Below are positions 24,409-32,720 of a DNA stretch of 64,000 nt, in pieces. Within the stretch, counting starts at the first letter, position 1; each line of letters begins with the position of its first letter. Below the pieces are notes generated by a model that saw only the letters and a program-made list of their open reading frames with translations, was not told the DNA's origin and did no database searches. The DNA comes from Rhodococcus tukisamuensis NBRC 100609 (lineage in GTDB: Bacteria > Actinomycetota > Actinomycetes > Mycobacteriales > Mycobacteriaceae): NCBI RefSeq assembly GCF_001894985.1, contig NZ_BCXG01000017.1:36296-100295 (forward strand), read 5' to 3'. The translations under genes and the position numbers were made by a program.

Positions 24409-25892
24409 CCGTGACCGAGTTCAACCAGAACACGGAGATCAAGCAATGGTCGGCGCTGTGGGCGCTGTGCCTGGGGTTCTTCATGATCCTCGTGGACTCC
24501 ACGATCGTCGCCGTGGCGAACCCCGCGATCATGACGGGCCTGCACACCGACATCAACAGCGTCGTCTGGGTCACCAGCGCGTACCTGCTGGCCTACGCGG
24601 TGCCGCTGCTGGTCACCGGACGCCTCGGTGACCGGTTCGGCCCGAAGAACCTCTACCTGGTCGGCCTGACGGTGTTCACCCTCGCCTCGCTCTGGTGCGG
24701 GCTGTCGGGCAGCATCGAACCGCTGATCGTGGCGCGGGTGTTCCAGGGCTTCGGCGCGGCGATGATGACCCCGCAGACGATGGCGGTGATCACCCGGATC
24801 TTCCCGCCGGACAAGCGCGGCACCGCGATGGGCCTGTGGGGTGCGGTCGCGGGCGTCGCCACCCTGGTCGGGCCGCTGGCCGGCGGCGTGCTGGTCGACG
24901 GCCTCGGCTGGGAGTGGATCTTCTTCGTCAACGTGCCGGTCGGCATCATCGCCTTCCTCGCCGCCGTCAAGTTCGTGCCGGTGCTCCCGACGCACAGCCA
25001 CCGCTTCGACATCCCCGGCGTGGTGCTCAGCGCGCTCGGCATGTTTGCCCTGGTGTTCGGGCTGCAGGAGGGCAACTCCTACGACTGGTCGACGCGGATC
25101 TGGGTGCTGATCGGGATCGGCGTCGTGCTGCTCGGTGTGTTCATCTGGTACCAGTCTTGGAACAAGAACGAGCCGCTGCTGCCGCTGGGCCTGTTCCGGG
25201 ACCGCAACTTCTCGCTCGCGAACATCGGCATCACCTCCATGGGTTTCGCGATCACCGCCATGGTGCTGCCGCTGATGTTCTACGCGCAGGCGGTGCGGGG
25301 ACTGACCCCCACCGGGTCCGCGCTGCTGATGGTTCCGATGGCGGTGCTCACCGGCGCGCTGGCGCCGAACGTCGGCAAGCTGGTGGACCGGGTGCACCCG
25401 CGCTACATCGCCGCGCCGGGCTTCCTGATGCTCGCGATCTCGCTGGGCTGGTTGGCACTGGTGATGACGCCGCACGTCGAGATCTGGGAACTGCTGCTGC
25501 CGATCGGGCTGATGGGCATCGCGAACGCCTTCATCTGGTCGCCGCTGGCCGCCACCGCCACCCGTAACCTGCCGATGGAGGCGGCGGGCGCGGGGTCCGG
25601 CGTCTACAACACCACCCGCCAGGTCGGCGCGGTGCTCGGCAGCGCGGGCGTCGGCGCGCTGATCACCGCCCGGCTCTCGGCCAACGGGATTCCGACCGGC
25701 GGCGAGGAGGGCGCCGGCGGTGTGCTGCCCGACTTCGTCCGCGACGGCTTCAGCACCGCGATGGCGCAGTCGGTGCTGCTGCCGGCCGCCGTGCTGCTGA
25801 TCGGATTCGTGGCGTCGTTGTTCTTCGAGCGGCCCGTCCGCGAGTCGGACCTGCCGCCGGTGGACGCCCGCGAGGAGTCGGTCGAGGCCTGA
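24405..25892 (+). CDS. DHA2-family (EmrB/QacA-type) MFS multidrug exporter
   Basis: A 495-aa membrane protein with about 14 hydrophobic segments. DSTIVAVANPAI near 25-36 is the DHA2 motif (usually DxTIVNVALP), GRLGDRFGPKNLY is motif A, and VAGVATLVGPLAGGVLVD followed by WIFFVNVPVG is motif C plus its usual sequel. Proton-driven export of drugs or hydrophobic cations is expected. It is translationally coupled to the PadR gene. Confidence 0.92.
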   Translation: MTVTEFNQNTEIKQWSALWALCLGFFMILVDSTIVAVANPAIMTGLHTDINSVVWVTSAYLLAYAVPLLVTGRLGDRFGPKNLYLVGLTVFTLASLWCGLSGSIEPLIVARVFQGFGAAMMTPQTMAVITRIFPPDKRGTAMGLWGAVAGVATLVGPLAGGVLVDGLGWEWIFFVNVPVGIIAFLAAVKFVPVLPTHSHRFDIPGVVLSALGMFALVFGLQEGNSYDWSTRIWVLIGIGVVLLGVFIWYQSWNKNEPLLPLGLFRDRNFSLANIGITSMGFAITAMVLPLMFYAQAVRGLTPTGSALLMVPMAVLTGALAPNVGKLVDRVHPRYIAAPGFLMLAISLGWLALVMTPHVEIWELLLPIGLMGIANAFIWSPLAATATRNLPMEAAGAGSGVYNTTRQVGAVLGSAGVGALITARLSANGIPTGGEEGAGGVLPDFVRDGFSTAMAQSVLLPAAVLLIGFVASLFFERPVRESDLPPVDAREESVEA

Positions 25893-25949
25893 CACGCAGT
25901 GAGGGTAGGACTGACGCACGCGTCGGGTGCCCGGCGCGATACTGGCGTC

Positions 25950-26747
25950 ATGACGGAGACAGTGAAGCCCACCCACCTCGAACGCAGCACCACCGACGCC
26001 GGCGCCGAGTTCGGCGTCCTCACCCTCGAGCACGGGCCGCTGAATCTGTTCGACCGCGCGATGTTCGACGCGATCACCGAGGACGTGGCCGCGCTGACCG
26101 CGGCCCCGCCGCGTGCGCTGCTGCTACGCGCGGCGGGCAGGGTGGTCTCGGGCGGGGTGGACGTGCACGAGTTCGACGGGCTCGGCGCCGGGCAGGGCGC
26201 CGACCTCTGGCGCACCCTGTTCGCGGAGATCGTCCACCCGATCGAGGCGCTGCCCTGCCCGGTGGTGTTCGCCGCGCACGGGCTGACCCTGACCGCGGCG
26301 TTCGAGATCGCCCTGGCGTGCGACCTGGTGCTGGCCGCGCCGCAGGCCAGGTTCGGTCTGGTGGAGACGGTGGTGGGGCTGACGCCGTCGATGGGCGGAC
26401 CGCAGCGGCTCGCGGAGCGCGCAGGTTCCGGCCGGGCCCGGGAACTGGTGATGACCGGCGACCTGTACGACGCCGCCACGATGCATGCCTGGGGAGTGGT
26501 CAACGCCGTGCACGAGGACGTGGACGCCGCGGCACGGGCGTTGACGGCGCGGCTGGCCGACGGCCCGACCCGGGCCCACCATGCCACCAAGCGGATCATC
26601 GAGGCCTGGCGTTCCGGTGGTGTCGCACACGCGGATTCGATCACCCCGGAGGTGTCCGGGGTGTTGTTCGAGACCGACGACCTGCAAGGCGCCGTGCGCA
26701 GCTTCCTCGACGTCGGACCGGGTAAGGCGCAGTACACCGGGAACTGA
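25950..26747 (+). CDS. Enoyl-CoA hydratase/isomerase (crotonase) family protein
   Basis: A 265-aa crotonase-fold protein. VSGGVDVHEF (about 68-77) is the first oxyanion-hole segment and GLVETVVGLTPSMGG (about 133-147) holds the usual Glu. The second oxyanion segment reads HGLTLTAAFEIALACD where active hydratases have GxxxGGGxE, so the glycines are replaced. The reaction may therefore differ. ATG 25950 was chosen because homology starts there. Confidence 0.85.
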   Translation: MTETVKPTHLERSTTDAGAEFGVLTLEHGPLNLFDRAMFDAITEDVAALTAAPPRALLLRAAGRVVSGGVDVHEFDGLGAGQGADLWRTLFAEIVHPIEALPCPVVFAAHGLTLTAAFEIALACDLVLAAPQARFGLVETVVGLTPSMGGPQRLAERAGSGRARELVMTGDLYDAATMHAWGVVNAVHEDVDAAARALTARLADGPTRAHHATKRIIEAWRSGGVAHADSITPEVSGVLFETDDLQGAVRSFLDVGPGKAQYTGN

Positions 26748-26797
26748 GGGCGCGCGGCGTCTGACACCGGGCGCCCGCAACGCCTAGGGTCGAAGCC

Positions 26798-28171
26798 ATG
26801 TCTGGGTCCGGTGTTCGCCGCGGGGGACGCGCAGGAGGGGTCCTGGTCGCGGCGTCGGTGTTGCTGGCGGCCGGGTTGTCCGGCGGCTGTTCCACGTCCG
26901 CGCCCTCGGCTCCGGATCCGGTGGACGTTGCCGCCGACGCCGACGCCTACGTCTACGGCGCCGCGCCGGTGACGCTGGCGCGGACCCGGGCGAACATGAC
27001 GTGCCTGCTGCCGGTCAACGAGCTGTTCAACCAGGCGCAGCTGTCGGGGCCCGACTCCCGGACGGTGGTCGCGCCGAACGTCGACACCCTGTATTCGATT
27101 GCCTGGCTGGACCTTCGGGCCGGCCCGGTGCTGCTCACCCACCCGGACATGGGGGAGCGGTACTTCGGTTTCCAGTTCCTGGACATGTACACCAACGTGT
27201 TTGCGAACGTCGGCACCCGGGAGACCGGCCCCGCCGCCGCCGCGCGGCTGATCGCACCGCCCGGCTGGTCCGGGCAGGCGCCGCCCGGTGCGGCGGTGGT
27301 CGAGTCCCCGACCTGGGACGCGTGGATGATCGGCCGGACACTGGTCGAATCGGAGGCGGACCTGCCCGCGGCGCGGGCCGCCCAGCAGCAGTACTCGATG
27401 CGGGTCCTCGGCCCGGCAGTGGCCGGCGCGCCGCCGACGCTGCCGCCGAACGACTGCGGTGACAACCCGGCGCCGCAGGCGCTCGTGGCGTCGGGGCCGG
27501 AGTACTTCGACGAGCTGTCGGCGATCCTGGCCGCCAATCCGCCGCCACCGGCCGACCGGCCGCTGCTCGACCGGATCGCCGCACTGGGCGTCACGGCAGG
27601 TGCGACGCCGAGCGGTGGCAGCCCGGAAACGGTGGACGCGCTGGCCGCCGGCATGACGCGCGGCGACCGGCAGATCACGGCGGCGACCGCCACCGGCGAC
27701 CGGGTCTGGCGGTCGCTGCCGGACGCCGGCCGATACGGCACCGACTACCTCCAGCGCGCCGTCGTGGCCAGGATCGGTCTCGGCGCCAACGTGCCGGAGG
27801 AGTCGGCCTACGCGGTGGCGCGGGAGGCGTCGGACGGCCGCCCGCTGCGCGGCGAGCGGGGCTACCGACTGCACTTCCCCGCCGACGGCCTGCCGCCGGT
27901 GGACCGGCGTGGATTCTGGTCCGTCACCATGTACGGGCCGGACATGTTCCTCGTCCCGAATGTGTTGGGCCGGTATGCGATCGGCGACCGGACCCCGGGC
28001 CTGACCCGCAATCCGGACGGCTCCCTCGACGTCTGGCTGGCCGCGGCCGAGCCGGCGACCGGTACGTCGAACTGGCTGCCCGCCCCGGAGGGCGAGTTCG
28101 TCGTGATGCTGCGGTCCTACCTGCCCACCGACCCGTCCTGGACCCCGCCAGAACCCGAACCCGAGGGATGA
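26798..28171 (+). CDS. DUF1254/DUF1214 lipoprotein
   Basis: A 457-aa exported protein. The signal peptide ends LSGGC with Cys31 as the likely lipidation site. DAYVYGAAPVTLARTR and VVAPNVDTLYSIAWLDLRAGPVLL are typical of the DUF1254 domain; YAVAREASDGRPLRGERGYRLHF and GFWSVTMYGPDMFLV belong to DUF1214. The family is widespread and without a known activity. Its stop is 4 nt before the adenine deaminase ATG, so the two are probably cotranscribed. Confidence 0.85.
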   Translation: MSGSGVRRGGRAGGVLVAASVLLAAGLSGGCSTSAPSAPDPVDVAADADAYVYGAAPVTLARTRANMTCLLPVNELFNQAQLSGPDSRTVVAPNVDTLYSIAWLDLRAGPVLLTHPDMGERYFGFQFLDMYTNVFANVGTRETGPAAAARLIAPPGWSGQAPPGAAVVESPTWDAWMIGRTLVESEADLPAARAAQQQYSMRVLGPAVAGAPPTLPPNDCGDNPAPQALVASGPEYFDELSAILAANPPPPADRPLLDRIAALGVTAGATPSGGSPETVDALAAGMTRGDRQITAATATGDRVWRSLPDAGRYGTDYLQRAVVARIGLGANVPEESAYAVAREASDGRPLRGERGYRLHFPADGLPPVDRRGFWSVTMYGPDMFLVPNVLGRYAIGDRTPGLTRNPDGSLDVWLAAAEPATGTSNWLPAPEGEFVVMLRSYLPTDPSWTPPEPEPEG

Positions 28172-28175
28172 GAAG

Positions 28176-29144
28176 ATGCCGACCCCACTCGCCGAACTGC
28201 ACATGCACATCGAGGGCTCGCTCGAACCGGAGCTGATCTTCGCGCTCGCCGAGCGCAACAGGGTGACGCTGCCGTACCGGGACCTCGACGACCTGCGTTC
28301 GCGCTACGAGTTCACCGACCTGCAGTCGTTCCTGGACCTGTACTTCGCGAACATGGCGGTGCTGCGGACCGCGCAGGACTTCGCCGACCTGGCCCGTGCG
28401 TACTTCGCCCGGGCGGCCGCGGGCGGGGTGCGGCACGCGGAGATCTTCTTCAATCCGCAGGCGCACACGGCGCGCGGGGTGCCGCTGCGGGACGTGCTCG
28501 ACGGACTCGGCGACGCCGTCCGTGGCAGCGAGTCGGAGTTCGGGGTGTCGAGCGCGCTGATCGCCGCTGTGCTGCGCGACCGCCCGGAAGCCGAGGCCGC
28601 CGCGATGCTCGACGAGCTGCTGGGGCTGGACGTGCCGGTGCTCGGCCTCGGGCTGGACTCCGCGGAGGTCGGCAACCCGCCGTCGCGGTTCGTGGACGTC
28701 TTCGCCCGGGCCCGGGCGAGCGGCCTGCGGACCGTCGCGCACGCGGGGGAGGAGGGCCCGCCGGAGTACGTCTGGCAGGCGCTCGACCTGCTCGGGGTCG
28801 AGCGGATCGACCACGGGGTGCGCTGTCTCGAGGATCCTGCGCTGGTGACCCGACTGGTCGACGACCAGGTCCCGTTGACGGTGTGCCCACTCTCCAACGT
28901 CCGGCTGCGGGTCGTCGACACCATGGCGGAGCACCCGCTGCGGGCCATGCTCGCCGCCGGCCTGCTGGTCACCGTCAACTCCGACGATCCGGCGTACTTC
29001 GGCGGCTACGTCGACGACAACTTCGCGGGCCTGCGGGACGGCCTGGGACTGACCGAGGAGGAGCGGGAAACCTTGGCCCGCAACTCGATCCTTGCGTCCT
29101 TCGCCTCGCCCGAGCGCAAGCGGGAGTTGCTGGGGGAGTCCTGA
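28176..29144 (+). CDS. Adenine deaminase of the adenosine-deaminase superfamily
   Basis: A 322-aa cytoplasmic aminohydrolase that converts adenine (less likely adenosine) to hypoxanthine plus ammonia in purine salvage. Metal and catalytic residues are visible: His9 and His11 in ELHMHIEGSLEPE, His189 and Glu192 in VAHAGEE, His213 in IDHGVRC, and Asp270-271 in NSDDPAYFGG. The LHMHIEGSLEPELIF opening is closer to the Aah1-type adenine deaminases than to Add. GAGAAG precedes the ATG. It sits 4 nt after the DUF1254 gene. Confidence 0.9.
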   Translation: MPTPLAELHMHIEGSLEPELIFALAERNRVTLPYRDLDDLRSRYEFTDLQSFLDLYFANMAVLRTAQDFADLARAYFARAAAGGVRHAEIFFNPQAHTARGVPLRDVLDGLGDAVRGSESEFGVSSALIAAVLRDRPEAEAAAMLDELLGLDVPVLGLGLDSAEVGNPPSRFVDVFARARASGLRTVAHAGEEGPPEYVWQALDLLGVERIDHGVRCLEDPALVTRLVDDQVPLTVCPLSNVRLRVVDTMAEHPLRAMLAAGLLVTVNSDDPAYFGGYVDDNFAGLRDGLGLTEEERETLARNSILASFASPERKRELLGES

Positions 29145-29163
29145 CGCCGGCGGTCGGGTCCGG

Positions 29164-30492
29164 TCAGCGGGTCAGACCGGCTTCGACGACCGCACGGGCG
29201 AGCGCGAGCACGTCGAGGTCGCGACCGGCGGGGCCGACCAGGCACAGTCCGACCGGTGCCGCGCCGGGGGTGCCCAGCGGCACGGTGGCGGTGGGCAGCC
29301 CCGCGACGGTGGCGATGCAGGTGAGCATCCCGGTGCTGCGCATGGTGTTGCGGTAGGTGTCTCCGCTGAGGTCGCCGTCCGAGAGCGGCGGGGCCGGTGT
29401 CGCGGTGGTGGGCAGCACCAGCACCCGGTCGCCGAGGAAGGCGCGGACCGTCGCGGCGGCGCCGGCGAGGGTGTCGGACGCGCGCCGGTAGGCCTCCGGG
29501 GAGGTGCGGCCGGCGCCGGTGAAGTTCTCCCGGGGCTCACCGCTCAGCGAGGTCGTCGCCGCGGCGGCGATCCCGCCGTGACGCTGCCACGCCTCGTAGG
29601 CGACGACGGTGGTGACGGCCTCGTGCCAGTCCGGCAGTGCGCCGATGTCGAGGTCCGGTTCGGCGAGGTCCGGCAGGCCCGACTTGCGCCAGGCCGTCAG
29701 TGCCCGGGAGGTCGCAGCCGTCACGACGGCGTCGGCCACCGCGTTGACGCCGGGCGCGGTGACGGCCCGCGACAGCGGGCGGGCGGGGGCATTCGGAACC
29801 GACGCGGCGACCGCCTTCGTCAGCGTCGAGATGTCGGCGGCCAGCCAGCCGATCGTGTCGACGGTGGGACTCAGCGGCACCAGGCCGTCGGTGGGGACTG
29901 CGCCGCGGGTCGCGGTGAACCCGAACAGGCCCTGGTAGGCGGCGGGTATCCGAATCGAGCCGTCGGTGTCGGGGCCGAGCCCGACCGTCGCCGTGCCCGC
30001 GGCGACGGCGCTGCCGGCGCCGGAACTCGATCCGCCCGGGAGTCGCTCCGGCGCAGCGACGTTCGGTGGGGTGCCGAACAGGTCGTTGACGCCCGAGTGT
30101 CCGTAACCGAGGTCGTCGGTCTGCGCCAGCCCCACCACCGCGGCGCCGGCGCCGAGCAGGCGCGAGACGGCCGTCGCGGTGGTGGACTCGACGGGCGCCT
30201 GCGCCAGCCATCGCGGGGTGCCGGCGCCGATCTGCTGGCCGGCGACCGCGAACAGGTCGGTCACCGCCACGGTCGCCCCGTCCAGGGCGCCGGAGCCGGA
30301 CGCGGCGGCCAGGGGTGAGCCCTGCACCCGCCAGGTGGCCCGCGACGCCGGGGTGGACGCGGCCGCGGCGCCGCCACCGGGCAGCGGCGGGACCCCCGGA
30401 TCGGCGGCCCCGTCACCGCAGCCGCCGAGCAGCAGCGTGGTCCCGGCCGCGGCACCGAATGCGAGAAAGCCCCGCCGAGTCAGATCGGTCAT
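29164..30492 (-). CDS. Exported amidase-signature protein lacking the catalytic lysine
   Basis: A 442-aa protein with a twin-arginine signal (TRRGFL at 5-10) and a lipobox GGC (Cys25). The amidase-signature core is clear: LPGGSSSG at 151-158 carries the cis-Ser, and DTDGSIRIPA carries the nucleophile Ser179 (normally DTGGS). The Ser-cisSer-Lys triad is incomplete, because the VAVKD lysine is Thr78 (VAVTDLF). The nearest pattern I know is plant AMI1/Toc64, itself partly a pseudoenzyme group. It may be inactive, a binding protein, or use another base. Converges with the adenine deaminase gene. Confidence 0.85.
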   Translation of the reverse strand: MTDLTRRGFLAFGAAAGTTLLLGGCGDGAADPGVPPLPGGGAAAASTPASRATWRVQGSPLAAASGSGALDGATVAVTDLFAVAGQQIGAGTPRWLAQAPVESTTATAVSRLLGAGAAVVGLAQTDDLGYGHSGVNDLFGTPPNVAAPERLPGGSSSGAGSAVAAGTATVGLGPDTDGSIRIPAAYQGLFGFTATRGAVPTDGLVPLSPTVDTIGWLAADISTLTKAVAASVPNAPARPLSRAVTAPGVNAVADAVVTAATSRALTAWRKSGLPDLAEPDLDIGALPDWHEAVTTVVAYEAWQRHGGIAAAATTSLSGEPRENFTGAGRTSPEAYRRASDTLAGAAATVRAFLGDRVLVLPTTATPAPPLSDGDLSGDTYRNTMRSTGMLTCIATVAGLPTATVPLGTPGAAPVGLCLVGPAGRDLDVLALARAVVEAGLTR

Positions 30493-30503
30493 CCGATCAG
30501 GCT

Positions 30504-30586
30504 AGGACGTGTCTCCCAATCCTTTTCGGATGCACCTGGCGATTGGGCGCCGGGGGCGCCGAAACGGGGATTGGGAGACACGTCCT
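30504..30586. repeat. 83-bp element with perfect 19-bp inverted ends
   Basis: AGGACGTGTCTCCCAATCC at 30504-30522 is repeated exactly as its reverse complement at 30568-30586. The 45-bp interior also pairs partly (CCTTTTCGG with CCGAAACGG; GGCGCC twice). It lies between the oxidase stop and the amidase start on the minus strand. It may be a miniature inverted-repeat element or an unusually long terminator. I found no second copy in this window. Confidence 0.7.
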
Positions 30587-30598
30587 GGGGCGTCACGC

Positions 30599-31912
30599 TC
30601 AGCCCAGGACCTGCCGGAGGTAGTCGTTGTCGAAGACCCGGGACGGGTCGTACTTGTCGCGCACGGAGCAGAACTCGTCGAACCGCTGGTAGGTGGGACG
30701 CAGGTCGGCCGCGGTGCGGCTGTGCAGCTTGCCCCAGTGCGGCCGGCCGTCGGCGGCGCGCGCGATGGACTCGACCGCGTCGAAGTAGGGGCGGTGGTCC
30801 CGGCGGTAGTACTGGTGCACGGCGACGTACGCGGTGTCGCGGCCGTGCGCGGTGGACATCCACACGTCGTCGGCGGCGGCGAAGCGCACCTCCACGGGGA
30901 AGGCGACGCGGAAGTCGGACCTGCCGAGCCACTGGTCGATCTCGCGGAGGGTGTCCGGCAGCGCCTCGACCGGGACCGCGTACTCCATCTCGCGGAACTT
31001 CACCCGCCGCGAGGACGCGAAGACCCGGTAGCTGCGGTCGGTGAACTCGCGCGCGGAGAGCGCCCGGGACGCGACCTCGTTGATCTTCGGGATGGCGGCG
31101 GGGAACTGGGCCGCAACCCGGTTGACGCCTTCGAAGAAGGTGTTGGAGAGCAGCTCGTCGTCGACGAAGCCGCGGACCCGGCCCACCGGCTCGAGTGGGG
31201 TGGTCGCCGGCAGCCGCGTGTTCCGCTTGGTCAACACGCGGTCGGTGTGGGGGAACCAGTAGAACTCGAAGTGGTCGACGCCGCGGGAGTTCTCGTCGAT
31301 GCGCTCCATGACCGCGCTGAGGCGATCCGGCGACTCGACCGCGCGCATGGCGTACGCGGGCTCGCACTGCAGGGTGAGGGTGGCGATCACGCCCACCGCG
31401 CCGAGGCCGATGCGGGCGGCCTCGAACAGCTCCGAATTCTCTTCGGGGGAGCATTCGACGACCGTGCCGTCCGCGAGTACCAGGGTCAGCGCGCGCACCT
31501 GGGTGGCCAGTCCGCCGAATCGGGCACCGGTGCCGTGGGTTCCGGTGGCGATTGCGCCGGCAATCGACTGGGCGTCGATGTCGCCGAGATTTGTCATGGC
31601 GAGTCCGAGATCCCACAACATGGGATTCAGGTCGCGAAGCCGCGTTCCCGCGAGAACGGTGACCAGCGCGCCGGCCGGTTCCGTGTGGACGACGGATTTG
31701 ATGCCGGAGAGGTTGTCCAGGCTGATCAACACGCCGTCCGTCACGGCCACTGGCGTAAACGAGTGACCAGCGCCAACGCACTTGACGTGCAGGCCTTCCG
31801 TCGTCGCGCGGGCGATTTCGAAACTGAGCTCGGCCACGCTCGCGGGCGTTGCGTAACGTCGCGGGCTCGCGCTTGCGCACTCAGCCCAGTTGTGCCAGGT
31901 CTGCTGATCCAT
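30599..31912 (-). CDS. FAD-linked aldonolactone oxidase (Rv1771-like L-gulono/D-arabinono-1,4-lactone type)
   Basis: A 437-aa VAO-family flavoprotein. The FAD domain covers about 10-180 with KCVGAGHSFTP and GAIATGTHGTG; the C-terminal ALO domain ends with RPHWGKLHSR and DPSRVFDNDYLR, which are diagnostic. Relatives oxidise the C2 of aldonolactones, giving ascorbate or erythroascorbate; M. tuberculosis Rv1771 is an L-gulono-1,4-lactone dehydrogenase. I use ATG 31912: TTGACC (31948-31943) and AATAGT (31924-31919) form a promoter that ends 6 nt before it, so the mRNA is probably leaderless. The operator lies between the two boxes. In M. tuberculosis Rv1769, related to the PLP gene below, is a near neighbour. 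Confidence 0.9.
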   Translation of the reverse strand: MDQQTWHNWAECASASPRRYATPASVAELSFEIARATTEGLHVKCVGAGHSFTPVAVTDGVLISLDNLSGIKSVVHTEPAGALVTVLAGTRLRDLNPMLWDLGLAMTNLGDIDAQSIAGAIATGTHGTGARFGGLATQVRALTLVLADGTVVECSPEENSELFEAARIGLGAVGVIATLTLQCEPAYAMRAVESPDRLSAVMERIDENSRGVDHFEFYWFPHTDRVLTKRNTRLPATTPLEPVGRVRGFVDDELLSNTFFEGVNRVAAQFPAAIPKINEVASRALSAREFTDRSYRVFASSRRVKFREMEYAVPVEALPDTLREIDQWLGRSDFRVAFPVEVRFAAADDVWMSTAHGRDTAYVAVHQYYRRDHRPYFDAVESIARAADGRPHWGKLHSRTAADLRPTYQRFDEFCSVRDKYDPSRVFDNDYLRQVLG

Positions 31913-31928
31913 GACGCCACTATTCACA

Positions 31929-31942
31929 TGGACAGTCGTCCA
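31929..31942. promoter_or_regulatory. TetR operator copy 1, between -35 and -10 of the oxidase gene
   Basis: TGGACAGTCGTCCA (arms TGGAC/GTCCA around 4 bp). It lies in the 18-bp spacer between the putative -35 and -10 boxes of the oxidase promoter, so occupation would block polymerase. The same 14 bp recur at 32684-32697. Confidence 0.75.
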
Positions 31943-31989
31943 GGTCAACAGTTGACGCGATCTTTATTTCTGCGTTCTAGGATCATCCA

Positions 31990-32631
31990 ATGCTGAACAG
32001 GCTTCCGGCGGACGAGCGTCGCGCGCAACTTGTCGAATCTGCCATGGGAATTGCGGAGCGGGGTGGTATCAGTTCTGTCACCATCCGGGCGGTCGCCGAG
32101 AATGCGGGGGTCTCGCTCGGGGTGGTGCACTACTGCTTCGACAGCAAGGAGGCGTTGGTCGCCGCGATGGGCGAGTCGCTCGTCGTGCAGCTGAGCCAGG
32201 CGCTGGGCTTCGCCTTCGGTCAGGCGCAGAGCGAAGAGCAGCACGGCGGCCTGCGCGGGCTCCGCGAGGTGCTGCACAGCGGAATCACCGCAATGTGGCC
32301 GATCATCGAGGCGACGCCGAACCGTCAGCTTCTCACCTACGAGATCACCGCGTACGGGCTGCGTCAGCAGGCAGCCGGCGCGGAGCTGGCAGGCGTGATC
32401 GCGGACATGCAGTACCGGACCATGGACGCCCAGGCCGTCGACTTCCTCGAGCAGTCGGCCGCGCACACCGGCACCAAGTGGACCGAGCCGGTCGCGCACA
32501 TCGCGCGATTCGCGCTGGCCGTGATCGACGGGATCGTGCTCCGGTGGTTGGTGGACCGGGACAGCGAGGGCGTCATCGCCGAGCTCGACGACCTCGTGCA
32601 GATGATCACCGGCAAGGCCGTCGAACTCTGA
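31990..32631 (+). CDS. TetR-family regulator of the oxidase/PLP-enzyme regulon
   Basis: A 213-aa TetR protein. The DNA-binding domain is at about 8-55 (ISSVTIRAVAENAGVSLGVVHYCF); the C-terminal helical domain resembles the TetR_C_6 (BetI-like) type. A TAGGAT -10 box (31978-31983) ends 6 nt before the ATG, so it is probably leaderless. It stands between the two enzyme genes, both of which carry the same 14-bp site, and is the obvious candidate to bind it. The inducer is unknown; a lactone or amino acid is possible. Confidence 0.88.
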   Translation: MLNRLPADERRAQLVESAMGIAERGGISSVTIRAVAENAGVSLGVVHYCFDSKEALVAAMGESLVVQLSQALGFAFGQAQSEEQHGGLRGLREVLHSGITAMWPIIEATPNRQLLTYEITAYGLRQQAAGAELAGVIADMQYRTMDAQAVDFLEQSAAHTGTKWTEPVAHIARFALAVIDGIVLRWLVDRDSEGVIAELDDLVQMITGKAVEL

Positions 32632-32683
32632 CCCGGGATCGGCTCGCACTTCGCCGCTGCGGAAAAGTGGTCGCGCCAAGACG

Positions 32684-32697
32684 TGGACAGTCGTCCA
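32684..32697. promoter_or_regulatory. TetR operator copy 2, upstream of the PLP-enzyme gene
   Basis: An exact copy of the 14-bp site at 31929-31942 and flanked by a similar G at its 3' side. It ends 23 bp before the ATG at 32721, where it would cover the -35 region of a short-leader or leaderless promoter. Confidence 0.75.
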
Positions 32698-32720
32698 GTT
32701 CGGGTGGTTGACTCGTTGGC

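Noticed and set aside
30504..30586. A full insertion sequence
   Set aside because: Only 83 bp, no transposase and no evident target duplication.
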